The translations under genes and the position numbers were made by a program. Shown piece by piece: positions 8,938 through 20,182 of a stretch of 31,917 bases of DNA (position 1 is its first letter; every line of letters begins with the position of its first letter). The notes beneath the pieces are model-generated. The model was not told where the DNA came from. It did not search any database and saw nothing but the letters and a program-made list of their open reading frames with translations. The DNA is from Purshia tridentata (Eukaryota > Streptophyta > Magnoliopsida > Rosales > Rosaceae), in NCBI GenBank assembly GCA_003254885.1, contig QANT01001097.1, positions 1 through 31,917 on the forward strand, written 5' to 3'.

Positions 8938-10405
8938 TGACAGGACCACCCCGGAGTTTACGCCAAGACGACCCTGTGGGAACGCCATGTCTCATGACAT
9001 GGGCCTCGATCCTACCGAAAATTCGGCAGCATCTCCTTTGTAAAAAGCCTTATCCAAAAATGAGATATGCCCTGTTAAAACTCAACAATAACTAGAGAAT
9101 CCCAACAAATAATCTCTTAACAAAAAAATAGTCAAATTGACAACCCAACCCAAAATGGTCACCTCAAAGTGATCTCAGAGTATATCTAAAAGAATTACAT
9201 TATTCGAAAGAAATGAATAACTGAAATAAATAAGTGAGACTATGCCTACATAGTCTCGAATGTTAGAAGACGAAGAAGTGGCTCGATGCTCAAGTGGCAT
9301 GAACGAGATCATTGTCCCCCGGGGGAGAACATTTTTAAAAAAATACAAAACTATGAGATAAAACTCAGTGAGTGGACAAAAATAATTTAAACAATCCTTT
9401 TCCAACATAAGTATATCAACATAAAACTTGTCTTTTGAATTCCCCAGTTTTAAAACCAATTCGCAGAAATATAATCAAATCACAAATCTTGGGTCCTACC
9501 CGACATAAATCCAAAACCCTCATAATTATATTAAGTATAATTTCAGAATACTAGATATGCATATACAGTTCCAAACATTTACAAGTGTTAAAACATCAAA
9601 TATAGGTAATAGTGGCCACAAGATATTTACCAGTAAATCAAAATACTTAAAACTCATACCGTAGTACCCATAAAATCTCTATCAATATGTACACGTGGGC
9701 CAAGTACGTGTATATAGATATGGCTAACCTTTATCAATACGTAAACACACAATGGTTCGCATAGATTCCCAACTTTATCAATACGCACGTAGATAGTGCA
9801 CTAGGACACACGGCCTAAAGTCTATACGTGTGAACCGATGGGTCCTAAAGACCTATAACTAGCCATTTACCCCTGGTACTGTCCAGTGATTTAAAAACCA
9901 TAAATCAATATTCTCATAAACATATTACATATACAATTTCAAAATACTACAAGATAAACATTGCAAATAAAAGAATTATTCAATCAAACCAATTTCAATC
10001 GATACTTAAACAAATTCAAAATAATTTTAAAACATTTAAAAGACAAACTTTGAAATCAAAAATCCACTCACAAACTTGGCGAGCAAAACGTAAGCCTTGC
10101 TGATCACCAAACCAACAGCCAAGACTCAAAAAGTCACCCGAAAACACTCCCGATCGTCTTATACAAACATGTAAGGTCCAGATTGGTTCTCAAAAGCCTT
10201 AAAATAAGAAAAAGAACATTTTTGGTCACTGGCCGGTCCAGCACCGCCACACGTGGCGCTGGCAACGATCAATGGCTGCAGCCACCAGAAAGTTGACTAT
10301 ACCAAATTGATGGGAGGTTTGGTAGGTTGCCGCCATTGACCGCTGCCATTGATCCCACAAGGCTAACCTCGGCATCCAGGGTGGATTTTCGGGTCGGTCC
10401 TGTCA
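8938..10405 (-). mobile_element. Gypsy-type solo LTR, 1468 bp
   Basis: Bounded by TGACAGGACC (8938) and GGTCCTGTCA (ending 10405), so on the minus strand it starts TGACAGGACCGACCCG and ends GGTGGTCCTGTCA, a valid TG...CA LTR. The left two thirds recur at 31166-31832 in the same orientation. It shares blocks such as ATTCGGCAGCATCTCC, GAATTCCCCAG and GATGGGTCCTAAAGACC with the longer gypsy LTRs, so it is a distant cousin. No PBS or polypurine tract adjoins either end. The flanking 5-mers (CTCAC, GTGTA) do not match, so the insertion may be rearranged. Confidence 0.65.
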
Positions 10406-10441
10406 GTGTAATTGTAACACAATAGGGTAATTAATCATTTG

Positions 10442-11641
10442 TGTTATAATATAAGTGGATGACAAATTTTATGTATAAGGTATAATATTAATAATATTTA
10501 TCCATATTATAATATATAAATTGATTACACCATGTTGTTATGATAGAGTTATATAGATAACTTTGGGGCCTTTCTCTTTTTCGTGCTCACTGCCCAACAT
10601 TTTATTAAGAGCTGTCATTGTGGCCCTCGTCTGGCTAATTTATTACCTGATGGACTTGGATCAGTACTCTTTGGCCAAACCCTACACTAAGGGCCTGTTT
10701 GCACTACTTCTTAGGAAGCGTTTATGCTCAGTAGCATTTTTACTAGAAGCATTTCTACTCAAAAGCATATAATGAAGGGAATGGTGGGTAATCCTAGAAA
10801 CAATTTCTAAGTATGGAAGCATATGGTGAATTTTCAATTTTAATTGCTTATTCTCGTGGCCCTAGGATCCTTAGGTTGGATGACACATGAAAAATAAGAA
10901 ATAACAATAAGATAAGAAATTACCCTTGAAGACCATCTTGGGAAGAACCTAAGATTTGCACACATCCATGGTGATGCCTTCAATCCATGTCCATCTTCAA
11001 GTTTAGCTTCACCAAGATGATGAACTCTCATCTAAGCTAAGGCTTAAGACCCCAAGCGTGATCTCTCTAAAGCTAGTCCACACCAAGTGTGAAGAAAAGA
11101 TGATGAGAAAATATTGATCTTGGCTACTAGATTAACATCCTTTCAAAATATGGCATCAAGGTTATGGCTATGGAGATGGGTTCTACAAGACCCATATCTC
11201 TTTCTCTCAAGCTTTCATAGTGGATTAGAGAGAAGAAAGAAGATGTGAGAGAGAAGAGGCAAGGCTGAATTTCCTCCTGAGGGTTTTGGCCACCCTTGCT
11301 TCTCCTTATAATGTGATGGTTTATTAAATCCAAGCCATATCCAATCTCTATTGTTTCCCATCCTTCAATCTTGTTCATACATCTTTAATGAACAAAACTC
11401 ATATTTGCACTATTGCTCAAAGCTTTTTTATATCATATGACTTACCCCATGTGATACATAAAAGTCAAATGCCATTTGACCAATATGCCACCCCAACATT
11501 AATCATGAGATTAACACTTTAATCAGTAAGCTAAGTTTTTGGTTTAGGACGAATGATTAACTAATTAATCATTTATCTTAACTAATAACATAACATTAAT
11601 TATTCTGAAGATGTGTATTAGGTGGTTTAACAGCCTAATCA
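10442..11641 (-). mobile_element. Candidate solo LTR, 1200 bp, TSD ATTTG
   Basis: TG...CA ends (TGTTATAATA at 10442 and CTAATCA ending 11641) are flanked by ATTTG at 10437-10441 and 11642-11646. On the minus strand a TATA-like TTATAAGG near 11304-11311 is followed by a CT-rich leader, as in an LTR. The ends were chosen to fit and a 5-bp match can arise by chance, so the boundaries are tentative. No coding sequence is recognised. Confidence 0.4.
10689..10845 (+). repeat. Truncated MITE with GGGCCTGTTTG terminus
   Basis: AAGGGCCTGTTTGCAC followed by alternating AAGCGTTTATGCTC, AGCATTTTTACT and AGAAGCATTTCTACTCAAAAGCAT matches the familiar plant MITE pattern of alternating AGC/GCT stem segments. 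The opposite terminus was not found, so it is a partial copy. Confidence 0.35.
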
Positions 11642-11646
11642 ATTTG

Positions 11647-13183
11647 ATTATAATCACAATCAGTGATAGGACCCCAATTTTTAATTAAAAAGACTTAGCG
11701 ACTAAGGATCAATAGAACAAACAACACCTTGGCAGAAATGTGACCTCTTGTGTTTTTGACAGCCAGACAACCAATCAAAAATCTAAACCACAAATTCACA
11801 CAGCATTCACTTAAGCGCAAAAACGATTTTCACAAGAACCTCAAGCATGCATCACTAAGGTGATAATCTATTGACTCAGAGAATCCATCAATGTAGGCAT
11901 CCCAGTGCTATTTACAACTATAGTGATATGTGTGGTCCATAACCTATATGAACATACTAATTATTAATATCAAATGCATATGAGTAGGCATGCAAGAAAC
12001 GTGTAGATTAGTGTTTGAATGGTGAATGCTCGGTGAATCAACAAACCAAGAAACAGAAACAGAGGCACACAAATTGTTCACCTAGAAAACCACAAAGGGT
12101 AAAAACAAGGGGTCTTTTTCAGCTGACCAAGCAATTCACTAAGTTGAAGTTCATTACAAAGGCAATAACAACACACAAGCTCATTCACCTAATCCTACAC
12201 TAAGTGACAGCTAACTTATCCCTTTGTGCAACCTTCAAAAGCAAGCATGTCACATGGCTGACAGCTTCTCCTCAAGCTCTTCAACCTGTGGCACCCATTT
12301 GCAGTAAGATTTGTGGATTTTTCAAGATATAAAAATTAACCTCCTCAAGCTACAAAAACATGAAGAGGGCAATGGAGGAACTAAGATCTAAAATCTATAT
12401 GAGAGTGTTTGTAAAATTTGTAATAAATAAAAAATAACCCATAGAACACTTTCAAATTTTAGAAGAACACAAAACAAGTAAAGAAAACATTTTAGATGTG
12501 AAATTTCAAATTTGTTTTCTTATTTGTAAAATACCCATGAAATTCCCAATGATGCTTGTTCTCTTTCTCAACCCTTACAACATATTCCCAGCAAGCATAT
12601 GAGCCAAAGGAGGCCAACCCAGCCTTTTACCAAAAAACACACCCTAGCCCACCCAACTCCACACACGTGGAAGCCCAAGAATGGCTCTCCACAAAAGACA
12701 AAATTAAGGCATATTCTTTTGTCCTAAAAATGTATCCTAGTATTTCAGAGGATAAGAATATGGGGTGAGATATTTTAAACTTACCTATTTTTGCAAAACT
12801 CATGGAAAAGATGATGAATAGTAAAAGGTAAAATGAAAAACAAAGAGGGCTGGCTGTTCATTTAATGAGAGTGAGAGATCTGATGAATTTTTTATTAATC
12901 AAACAAAGAATATTCAATTTAAGTGAGAAGAACAAGCCAAACACATGCCAATCATGTGACCTAACTTAAATAGTGAAAGTGCATGTGCAGTCCTCGTGTG
13001 TAGAAATATGATCATATAACTAGTGAGTGACTCGTCAGACACACAGAGAACTATAGCAGTGAATATGTATGAGATGTATCAACCTTTTATCCTTTTGCAT
13101 GTTTCACTTTGATCTTGACTTCTTCATCCCAAATGGTCTTCACCTTAAATTTAATATCGAGCTTATATATGTGAGTACAATTA
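11647..13183. other. Unclassified AT-rich stretch, no gene seen
   Basis: About 1.5 kb without a recognisable protein, RNA gene or repeat terminus. Short open frames (for example 12015-12203 and 12556-12768) have no family resemblance and biased composition. It may be internal sequence of an older transposon or original host DNA. Confidence 0.5.
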
Positions 13184-16061
13184 TGACACGCCCCGACCCT
13201 CGGGCACGTGCCTAACCGCTGAAAACTGCCAACTGTTCCCTGTGGGCCCTTTTTCTGAAACTGTGAGCCATGAATAATAAAATAATTTACTGAAATAACT
13301 GTAACTTTACAAAACAGTTCATATAAAACCAAGTGTAAAACCTTTTGCATGAAAATAAAACTGTAAAATAAGTTTTTCTGGAACTGCTACTGGTCCCACT
13401 ACCTCGTCTTCTCTCCACTGCCTCCTCAGCTTGCTCAACCTGCAAAACCGAACCCTGCACCCAACCACAGGTGCACCGGGTTTACACACAAACCCGGTAA
13501 GCTCACTAGAGCTCGTGTGAGTGAAATCTACTGTAAACCTCAAAATAAACTCAATTAAAATAATCAAATCAGAGCACCAACTTAAACCTCGAGATCACAA
13601 TCAAACCTCAAATCATAAATCATAACCCTTATCCAAATCCTCTAAACCGATCAAATTCACCATCCCTAAACTGTAATTCCTCAATTATCCTCAATTGACC
13701 TCTAACTGAACGATCACCTCGAACAATCCACCAGATCCTGACTTAGAATCCCACTATCCTCAAATAACCTTTAGAACACACTAAATCCTTAACTAAAACC
13801 ATTGATACTCCCAAATCTTTTACTTACCTTTAAATCTCAAATGACCGTAGTTATTCAAACCTCGGTAATCGATTCTCGCCTAAACCTTTAATTCCAAGTT
13901 TCTCAATACCTCACTGTTATCCCTTGAGATTCCCCAGCTTTAAAACATTTTATAAAAATCCACTGAAAACTCTTTGTAGAAACCCGCGTTTGAAATCCAT
14001 TTTGCAACTCGTTTAGAAAACAATAAAGCTGATCAAGTCCCAATTTATAAAACAATAACTGAAAACTCTGATAAATCAATAAAACTGGTTAAGTCCTTAA
14101 AATATCAATTAAGAACTGAAAGCTGTAATTCTCAAGAATAACTGTAAGCTAACAATATAAATAAAACTGTCACCCAATCCACATCCAGCTAGCCTGCCGT
14201 ACATGCGCAGGGCTCACAACCTGCCGTACGCATGCAGGGCCAATGATCCTGCCGTACATGCGCAGGGCCTACGACCTGCCGTACGCATGCAGGGCCAATA
14301 TCCTGCCGTACATGTGCAGAGCCAGGGTCTGTCATACACATGCAGGGCCAANAATTCTGCATCGTACAGGCAGGGCAATGCTAACTGGCCATACACCTGT
14401 ACGGAATTCTGCATCGTACAGGCAGGGCAAATAACTGGTCATACGTGCATGCAGAGCTGCCCCCAAAGGGCGAGGCACTGCAATACACGGCCCAAAGCCT
14501 ACGTGTGTGTCACGATGGGTCCCAAAGACCTTACTGAACTTATCTGTAGCTGGGTACTCATGCGACAATTTAAATCCACTTTTAAGTTCTTCAAACCACA
14601 ACAAATAAAATCCCTTTTTTTTTTTTAAAGAACCAAAGTTTCCAAAACCTGACAATTAAGATCAGATCTTTGTCTTTAACCAAAAATAACTGAGTTCTCA
14701 AAATTAGTTTCCAAAAACCAAAATCCATACTAAAACACTTTGAAAAGCAATAATCTTAAAACCCCCGGGAATCCCAATCCTAACCAAGTCTCCACCTGGA
14801 CTCACCGGTCCTCAACAAACCACTAAATCCTTACTTAGTCCTCAAACAAACCTTTAAATCTTCGGAGATTTCCATTCCTGATTCCGTACCCTTCTTGACT
14901 AGTACCAGCAACCAAACAACCAAGCACTCAAACCAGCCAAGTAACTAACTAACTGAGAGTTAAAGGATCCTAGGTTCACTTACCGTGACCACGCGAAAAG
15001 ACTAAACTATCCTTCGTGTCCTTCGTGGCTCCTTTGCACGGATTATAAAATACGGCAGCATAACGGCATCGGGAATACAAATTCCCAAGTCGAGCGTACC
15101 TGTTAAGACTAGACAGTCCAAGAAATAAACTAGAATTCACGACAGGTTCACAATCAATCCAACAGTCACGAAAACGGGCGGGAACCACCACGCACGGTGG
15201 CTACCCGACCCTCGGAAACCACGCGGAAGGTCCGAGAACTCACCCACAAGCTCAGGTGGTTGGCCCGAGGCCAAAAACCAAGGAAATGGTCGCTGGAACT
15301 GTCACACGCAGCGAGTCCTATGACGGTCAACGGGCGGTCAACGACGGTCAACTGGGTCGACGGCCAAAAGTGGTCGGAAAAGGAGGAAATCAGGCCGGAA
15401 AGCCGGCGGCACACCCACACTCAATCCGCCGCCCACGGCGGTCCAACGGTGCAATCGAACCCACCAACAAGCTGGGCTCGACAAGAGGAAGAGATCTGGG
15501 CGGTCGCTGAGCCTCGTCGTCGCCGGAAACGGCGAGATCGCCGACGGTGACGCCGATTGCACACTATCGGATTCTCTCTTTCCGAGCTGTTTCACGGGGA
15601 GCCACCACCACCGGAGGGAAGAGGGAGAGCCGGCGAGCACGACGAGCCGTCGATCAGCCTCAGCCGCCGCCGGACGCGCCCCCACGCGCCGGCGAAAGGC
15701 GCGGCTGGGCTGAGTGTCGCGAGAGGGAGAGAATTTTCGGGAGAGAGGAGAGAGAAAAGTCTGAGATTCTCTGGGGTTCCGTGCCATTTTAAAATCCATT
15801 TCTCCAAAATTACCAACTTGCCCCTCTCTTCACTCGTCCGTAACTTTCAAACCGTAGCTCCGTTTAACGCGTGCTACGTGTCTACGAACTCATGAGGACG
15901 AGACCTTTCCAACGAACCCAAAGTCAACGCAAAAAGTCCTCCCAAACAAAAAGTCAAACTTTAAAATTTGAAAACCTCCAAAACGCTTTGCTTTCCAAAT
16001 AAAATCCCGAAAATCTTTAAAAAGCTTTTCAAAACCATTTTGAAAAGTGCGGGGTGTTACA
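13184..16061 (-). repeat. 3' LTR of the LARD-like element, 2878 bp
   Basis: Starts on the minus strand TGTAACACCCCGCAC and ends GGGTCGGGGCGTGTCA. It contains the TATA-like TTTTAAAA near 15786-15793, a GC-rich leader at about 15350-15760, and a minisatellite at 14192-14460. It has one undetermined base at 14352. It pairs with the plus-oriented solo LTR at 4552-7386 as a large inverted repeat. Confidence 0.85.
14192..14460 (-). repeat. 27-28 bp minisatellite in the 3' LTR
   Basis: Alternating units contain CCTGCCGTACATGCGCAGGG and CCTGCCGTACGCATGCAGGG; the second holds the palindromes CGTACG-like and GCATGC. The right part decays into a second, longer unit containing GAATTCTGCATCGTACAGGC (two copies about 60 bp apart). 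Confidence 0.85.
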
Positions 16062-16063
16062 AT

Positions 16064-16075
16064 CTACCCCCCTTA
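16064..16075 (-). other. Polypurine tract
   Basis: On the minus strand TTTTAAGGGGGGTAG lies three bases before the LTR start TGTAACACCCC. This is the second-strand primer site expected of a gypsy element. Directly upstream the minus strand reads GGGAATTTCGAGGACGAAAT, a string widely seen at the 3' end of eudicot gypsy elements (translated NFEDEILLRG), so it is retained from an autonomous ancestor. Confidence 0.85.
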
Positions 16076-17106
16076 AAAGAATTTCGTCCTCGAAATTCCC
16101 AAGGGAAAGTAACAAACAGAGTGACTTCTCACAGTCACCAGCAACAACACAAGCAGTACAAGCACAAGCAAGCGAAGGCACACAAGTCCAAACTGAAAAT
16201 TCGTTCAAACTTTTTCTTTTAAAACCGAAACCTTTTTCAAAACTGAAATCTCTTTTAAAACCTTTCTGGAAAAACCAAAACTGAGCACAAACACAAACAA
16301 GCAAAACAAGCACGTAAGAACTGGAAAACTCGCAGCAACGAGCTGTCGTGTTCTTCTTGTAACTGAACTCCGAAACCTTCGAGTACGACCCGCAAGGTCT
16401 TCACTGCCTTTGAGTAGCCTGCCTTGCCAGAACTTTTGACAACTGCTGATTCCGCTTTTCCTGAACTCCCACTAAACTTTCGCTGTGCAACTCTGAACAA
16501 CGTCGAAAACCAACAACAACTAACGGGTAAGCTGGTCAAAAGTGACCCACAACTTGAGAAAAACACTAAGGTACAACCCTGAACGTCAGTAAAACAATAG
16601 CCTAGGTCCCACTTTGCTACTTCCTTGGTAACTCCGCAACCTCGTAAGCTAAGTCACTAGGGTGAAACTGTTCAAGCCACTAAACTTCCTTTTCTAAACC
16701 TTAACCAAACTAACTCTGTTCTCACTGAACAACCTTACCAACTGTCAACTTCCCATAACTAACTTCCAACTTTTTCAAGCTTGCTGAGGAGCAGGAGAGA
16801 CGATGGCAGTGCGAGGGACACATCTGAAAACTTTCTCAAACCCTTTCATGGCTCACATCAAAACATTTTTTTCTGAAAATACTTTGGAAATTCAAATCTT
16901 TTCTCAAACTGGTTTTACTGAAACTGTGGTTTTTCCAAACTGTCTTTCTTTCCAATTGGCTTTCCTTTGTAACATCACCTTTCCAGCTCCGGGTGGTGTG
17001 GGATCGCTCACTTCACCTCACCTGGTAGCTTGCCGCTGCCCCGCAGCCGCCCACATCAGGGTCTTGGTCCCTGGGTCTTGTAATCCCCACACTTCCGGCC
17101 GGTCTA

Positions 17107-17118
17107 GCTCTGATACCA
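17107..17118 (-). other. Primer-binding site for initiator tRNA-Met
   Basis: On the minus strand TGGTATCAGAGC begins three bases after the end of the 5' LTR (GGCGTGTCA). This 12-mer is the standard complement to the 3' end of plant initiator tRNA-Met used by many LTR retrotransposons, and it fixes the orientation of the element. Confidence 0.92.
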
Positions 17119-17609
17119 TATTGACACGCCCCGACCTTCGGGCACGTGTCCAAGCTGCTGAAAACTGACAACGGTTCCCTGTGGGCCCTGTTTCTGAAAC
17201 TGTGAGCCATGAATAATAAATAGTTTACTGAAAACAACTGTAAATTTCAAAACACATTTATAAAATCAAGCTGTAAAGTCTTTAACAAATAAAACAACTG
17301 TAAAACCAAGTTTCTGAAATACTGCTGGTCCCACTGCCTCGTCTTTTCTCCACTGCCTCCTTAGCTTGCTCAACCTGCAAAACCGAACCTTGCACCCAAC
17401 CACAGGTGCACCGGGTTTACACACAGACCCGGTAAACTCACTAGAGCTCGTGTGAGTGAAATCTAACTGAAAAACTCAAAATAATCTCAATTAAAATAAT
17501 CAGATCAGAGAACCAACTTAGGCCTCGAATCACAATTAAACCACAAATCACGATTCATAATCCACAACCTGATCACTAATCCTCTAAACCAACCAATTCC
17601 CTGTCCCCA

Positions 17610-17975
17610 TCTGTAATTCTCAAAATCACCTTTAGAACCCACTAAATCCTCAATTAAAATCACTGATACTCCGAAACCTTTTACTTACCCTCAAATCTCA
17701 AATCACCTTTGTTACTCAAACCCCAGAAATCAATTCTCGCCTAAACCTTTAAATTCCAATTTCTCAACACCTCACTGTTACCCTTTTGAGATATCCACTA
17801 TCCTCAAATAACCTTTAGAACCCACTAACTCCTCAATTAAAACCACTGCTACTCTGAAACCTTTTTCTTACCCTTAAATCTCAAAAGACCTTTGTTACTC
17901 AAACCCCGGTAATCGATTCTCGCCTAACCTTTAAATTCAAAGTTTCTCAATACCTCACTGTTACCCCTTTGAGAT
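17610..17975 (-). repeat. 183-bp tandem duplication in the 5' LTR
   Basis: Copies at about 17610-17792 and 17793-17975 share CCTTTAGAACCCACTAA, CTTTGTTACTCAAACCCC and CTCACTGTTACCC in the same order at a 183-bp offset. The partner LTR has one copy. The two units already differ at many positions, so the duplication is not recent. Confidence 0.85.
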
Positions 17976-18175
17976 TCCCCAGCTTTAAACATTTTATAAA
18001 TCCACTGAAAACTCTTTGTAGAAATCCGCGTTTGAAATCCATTTTGCAAACTCGTTTAGAAAACAATAAAGCTGATCAACGTCTCAAATTATAAAACAAG
18101 TACTATACTTTAATAATCAAACCAATTCATAAAATGACAAGTTAAGAAAACCGTCACCCAATCCACATCCAGCTA

Positions 18176-18420
18176 ACCTGCCGTACATGCGCAGGGCCCA
18201 AGACCTGCCGTACGCATGCAGGGACAATAATCCTGCCGTACATGCGTAGGGCCTACGACCTGCTGTACGCATGCAGGGCCAATAATCCTGCCGTACATGC
18301 GCAGGGCTCACAACCTACCGTACGCATGCAGGGCCAATATCCTGTCGTACATGTGCAGAGCCAAGTTCTGTCATACACATGCAAGGCCAATATCCTGCCG
18401 TACGTGCACGCAGGGCCGCC
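18176..18420 (-). repeat. 27-28 bp minisatellite in the 5' LTR, about nine units
   Basis: Units alternate between CCGTACATGCGCAGGG and CCGTACGCATGCAGGG types, giving a higher-order period near 55 bp. The plus-strand open frame over it reads as repeated LPYACRAN-like strings, but this is a by-product of the repeat. Confidence 0.88.
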
Positions 18421-20182
18421 CCCAAAGGGCAAAGCATCTCGACACACGGCCCAAAGCCTATATGTGTGCCGTGATGGGTCCCAAAGACCTGTATAACCTG
18501 AGAAGCTGAACGAGTACCAATTGGGTGCTCCGAAAACCGTACCAATTCGAAAAGAAATATTTTTAGTTCAAAACACCAAAATCCAAGTTCCAAAACCTTT
18601 TGATATCACGAGAAAGTTAACCAAAGCTCAAGCTTAAAATTAAATCCTTTCTTAAAGAACCAACATTTCCAAAAACTGATAAGTAAAATCAAATCTTTAT
18701 CTTTAACCAAGAATAAACTGAGTTCTTAAAATCAGTTTTCAAAACCAAAATCCATACCAAATCACTTTTAAAAGCAATAACTTTAAAACCCCCGGGAATC
18801 CCAGTCTTAATCCAAAGTCTCCACCTGGACTCACCGGTCCTCAACAAACCGCTAAATCCTTACTTAGTCCTCAATCAATCCTTTGAATTCTCGGAAATTC
18901 CATTCCTAATTCCGTGCCCCTCTTAACTAGTACCAGCAACCAAACAACCAAGCATTCAAAACAGCCAAGTAACTAACTAACTGAGAGTTAAAGGATCCTA
19001 GGTTCACTCACCTTGACCACACGAAAAGACTGAACTACCCTTCGTGGCCTTCGTGGCTCCTATGCACGGATTCTAAAATCCGGCAGCATAACAGCATCGG
19101 AAATACAAATTCCCGTGCCGAGTACCTGTTAAGACCAGACAGCCCAAGCAACAACAACAAAGTTCACAACCAAGCCAACAAACAAACAAAACGAGAGGGA
19201 ACCACCACACATGGTGGCTGCCCGATTCTCGGAAAAACACTCGAAAAGTTCAGAAGCTCACCCAAACTCACCGGTGGTCCTACTAGGCTCTGGGGAGGTT
19301 GAACGGCACGAGAAGACACTAAGCACGACCACCACGCACGGCAAAGCCGTGGTGGCCGTGGCTGCCTAACCTGGGTAAAACGCAACCACCACTTAAAACT
19401 CAAACCAAGCACACAGACTTCAAGAGGACGTCGAGGGGATCGAAAACCATACCTCACTCGACGGAAAAGGTGGCCGGAAACGTCTGAATTCCGCCGGATA
19501 AGCCGCGGCCTTCACGGCTTCCATTCGCCGTCTACAGCGCTCCGATGAACGATCGGAGGACACCACCGTGACGAGCTCGACGAGAGGAGTGGTTCTGGGC
19601 TGGTGGGAGGTCGCGCCGTCGCCGGAATCGCAGCGATCACCACCGATGACGCCGACTGTGCACGAAAGGACCTTCTCTTTCTGGCCGTTTCTGGGCTGGA
19701 CGGTGGCTATGGGAAGCAAGAGGGGGAAGAGGCGAGTTCGGCAAGCCAAAGCCCAGGCCGGCCCGCCGCCGGACGCGCCCCCACGCGCCGGCGAAAGGCG
19801 CGGCTGGGAGATGTGGTCGCGAGGAAGAGAGAAGGGTCGGGAGAGAGGAGAGAGAAGACTGAAGAATTTTCTGGGTTTTGGGCTTTTTAAAATCACCTTT
19901 TTCAAAATTACCACTGTGTCCTTCTCTTCACACGTCCGTAACTTTCAAACCGTAGCTCCGTTTGACGCGTGCTACGTGTCTACGAACTCGTGAGAACGAG
20001 ACCTTTCTAACGGACCCAAAGTCAATGCGAAAAGTCCTCCCGAACAAAAAGTCAACTTTTTGCCTAACTTTAAAATCAATTTAAAATTCGAAAAACGCCC
20101 AAAACGTTTTACTTTTCAAAAGAAATCTCGAAAACTTTTAAAAAGCGTTTCAAAACCACTTTGGAAAGTGAGGGGTGTTACA

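Larger units (their letters stand above)
16062..17121 (-). other. Internal region of the LARD-like element, non-coding
   Basis: About 1060 bp between the LTRs. The longest minus-strand frames are 103 codons (16255-16566) and 94 codons (16029-16313). Neither resembles gag or pol. The second contains the NFEDEILLRG remnant and runs into the LTR. Composition is rich in AACT/AAAC simple patterns on the plus strand. It retains only the signals needed for reverse transcription. Confidence 0.75.
13184..20182 (-). mobile_element. LARD-like non-autonomous gypsy retrotransposon
   Basis: On the minus strand the order is 5' LTR (20182 to 17122), tRNA-Met primer-binding site, about 1.06 kb of internal DNA, polypurine tract, and 3' LTR (16061 to 13184). 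Both LTRs run TGTAACACCCC to GGCGTGTCA. Total length is about 7.0 kb, of which 85% is LTR. There is no gag, protease, RT, RNase H or integrase, so any movement would need proteins supplied in trans by a related gypsy element. The 5-mers at the outer ends (AATTA left, CACAT right) do not match, and the LTRs are only about 85% alike by eye, so it is old or a recombinant of two elements. Confidence 0.8.
17122..20182 (-). repeat. 5' LTR of the LARD-like element, 3061 bp
   Basis: It is homologous throughout to the LTR at 13184-16061 but 183 bp longer, which equals the period of an internal tandem duplication at 17610-17975. A TATA-like TTTTAAAAAG lies near 19885-19894 and a GC-rich leader at about 19480-19860. 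The minisatellite at 18176-18420 is the most regular of the three. Confidence 0.85.

Noticed and set aside
8938..10405. DNA transposon with inverted ends TGACAGGACC/GGTCCTGTCA
   Set aside because: The ends do form a short inverted repeat, but the interior shares blocks with gypsy LTRs and there is no TIR-type target duplication, so a TG...CA solo LTR is preferred.
14192..14460. Regular repeat units separated by short spacers, resembling a CRISPR array
   Set aside because: Units are 27-28 bp tandem repeats with only 2-6 variable bases between them, lie inside a plant LTR, and recur at the same place in two other LTR copies. There are no spacers.
14203..14628. 141-codon plus-strand open frame with repeated PYACRAN/AVHAQG strings
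   Set aside because: It is the translation of the minisatellite, matched by open frames in other phases and on the opposite strand. There is no independent coding evidence.
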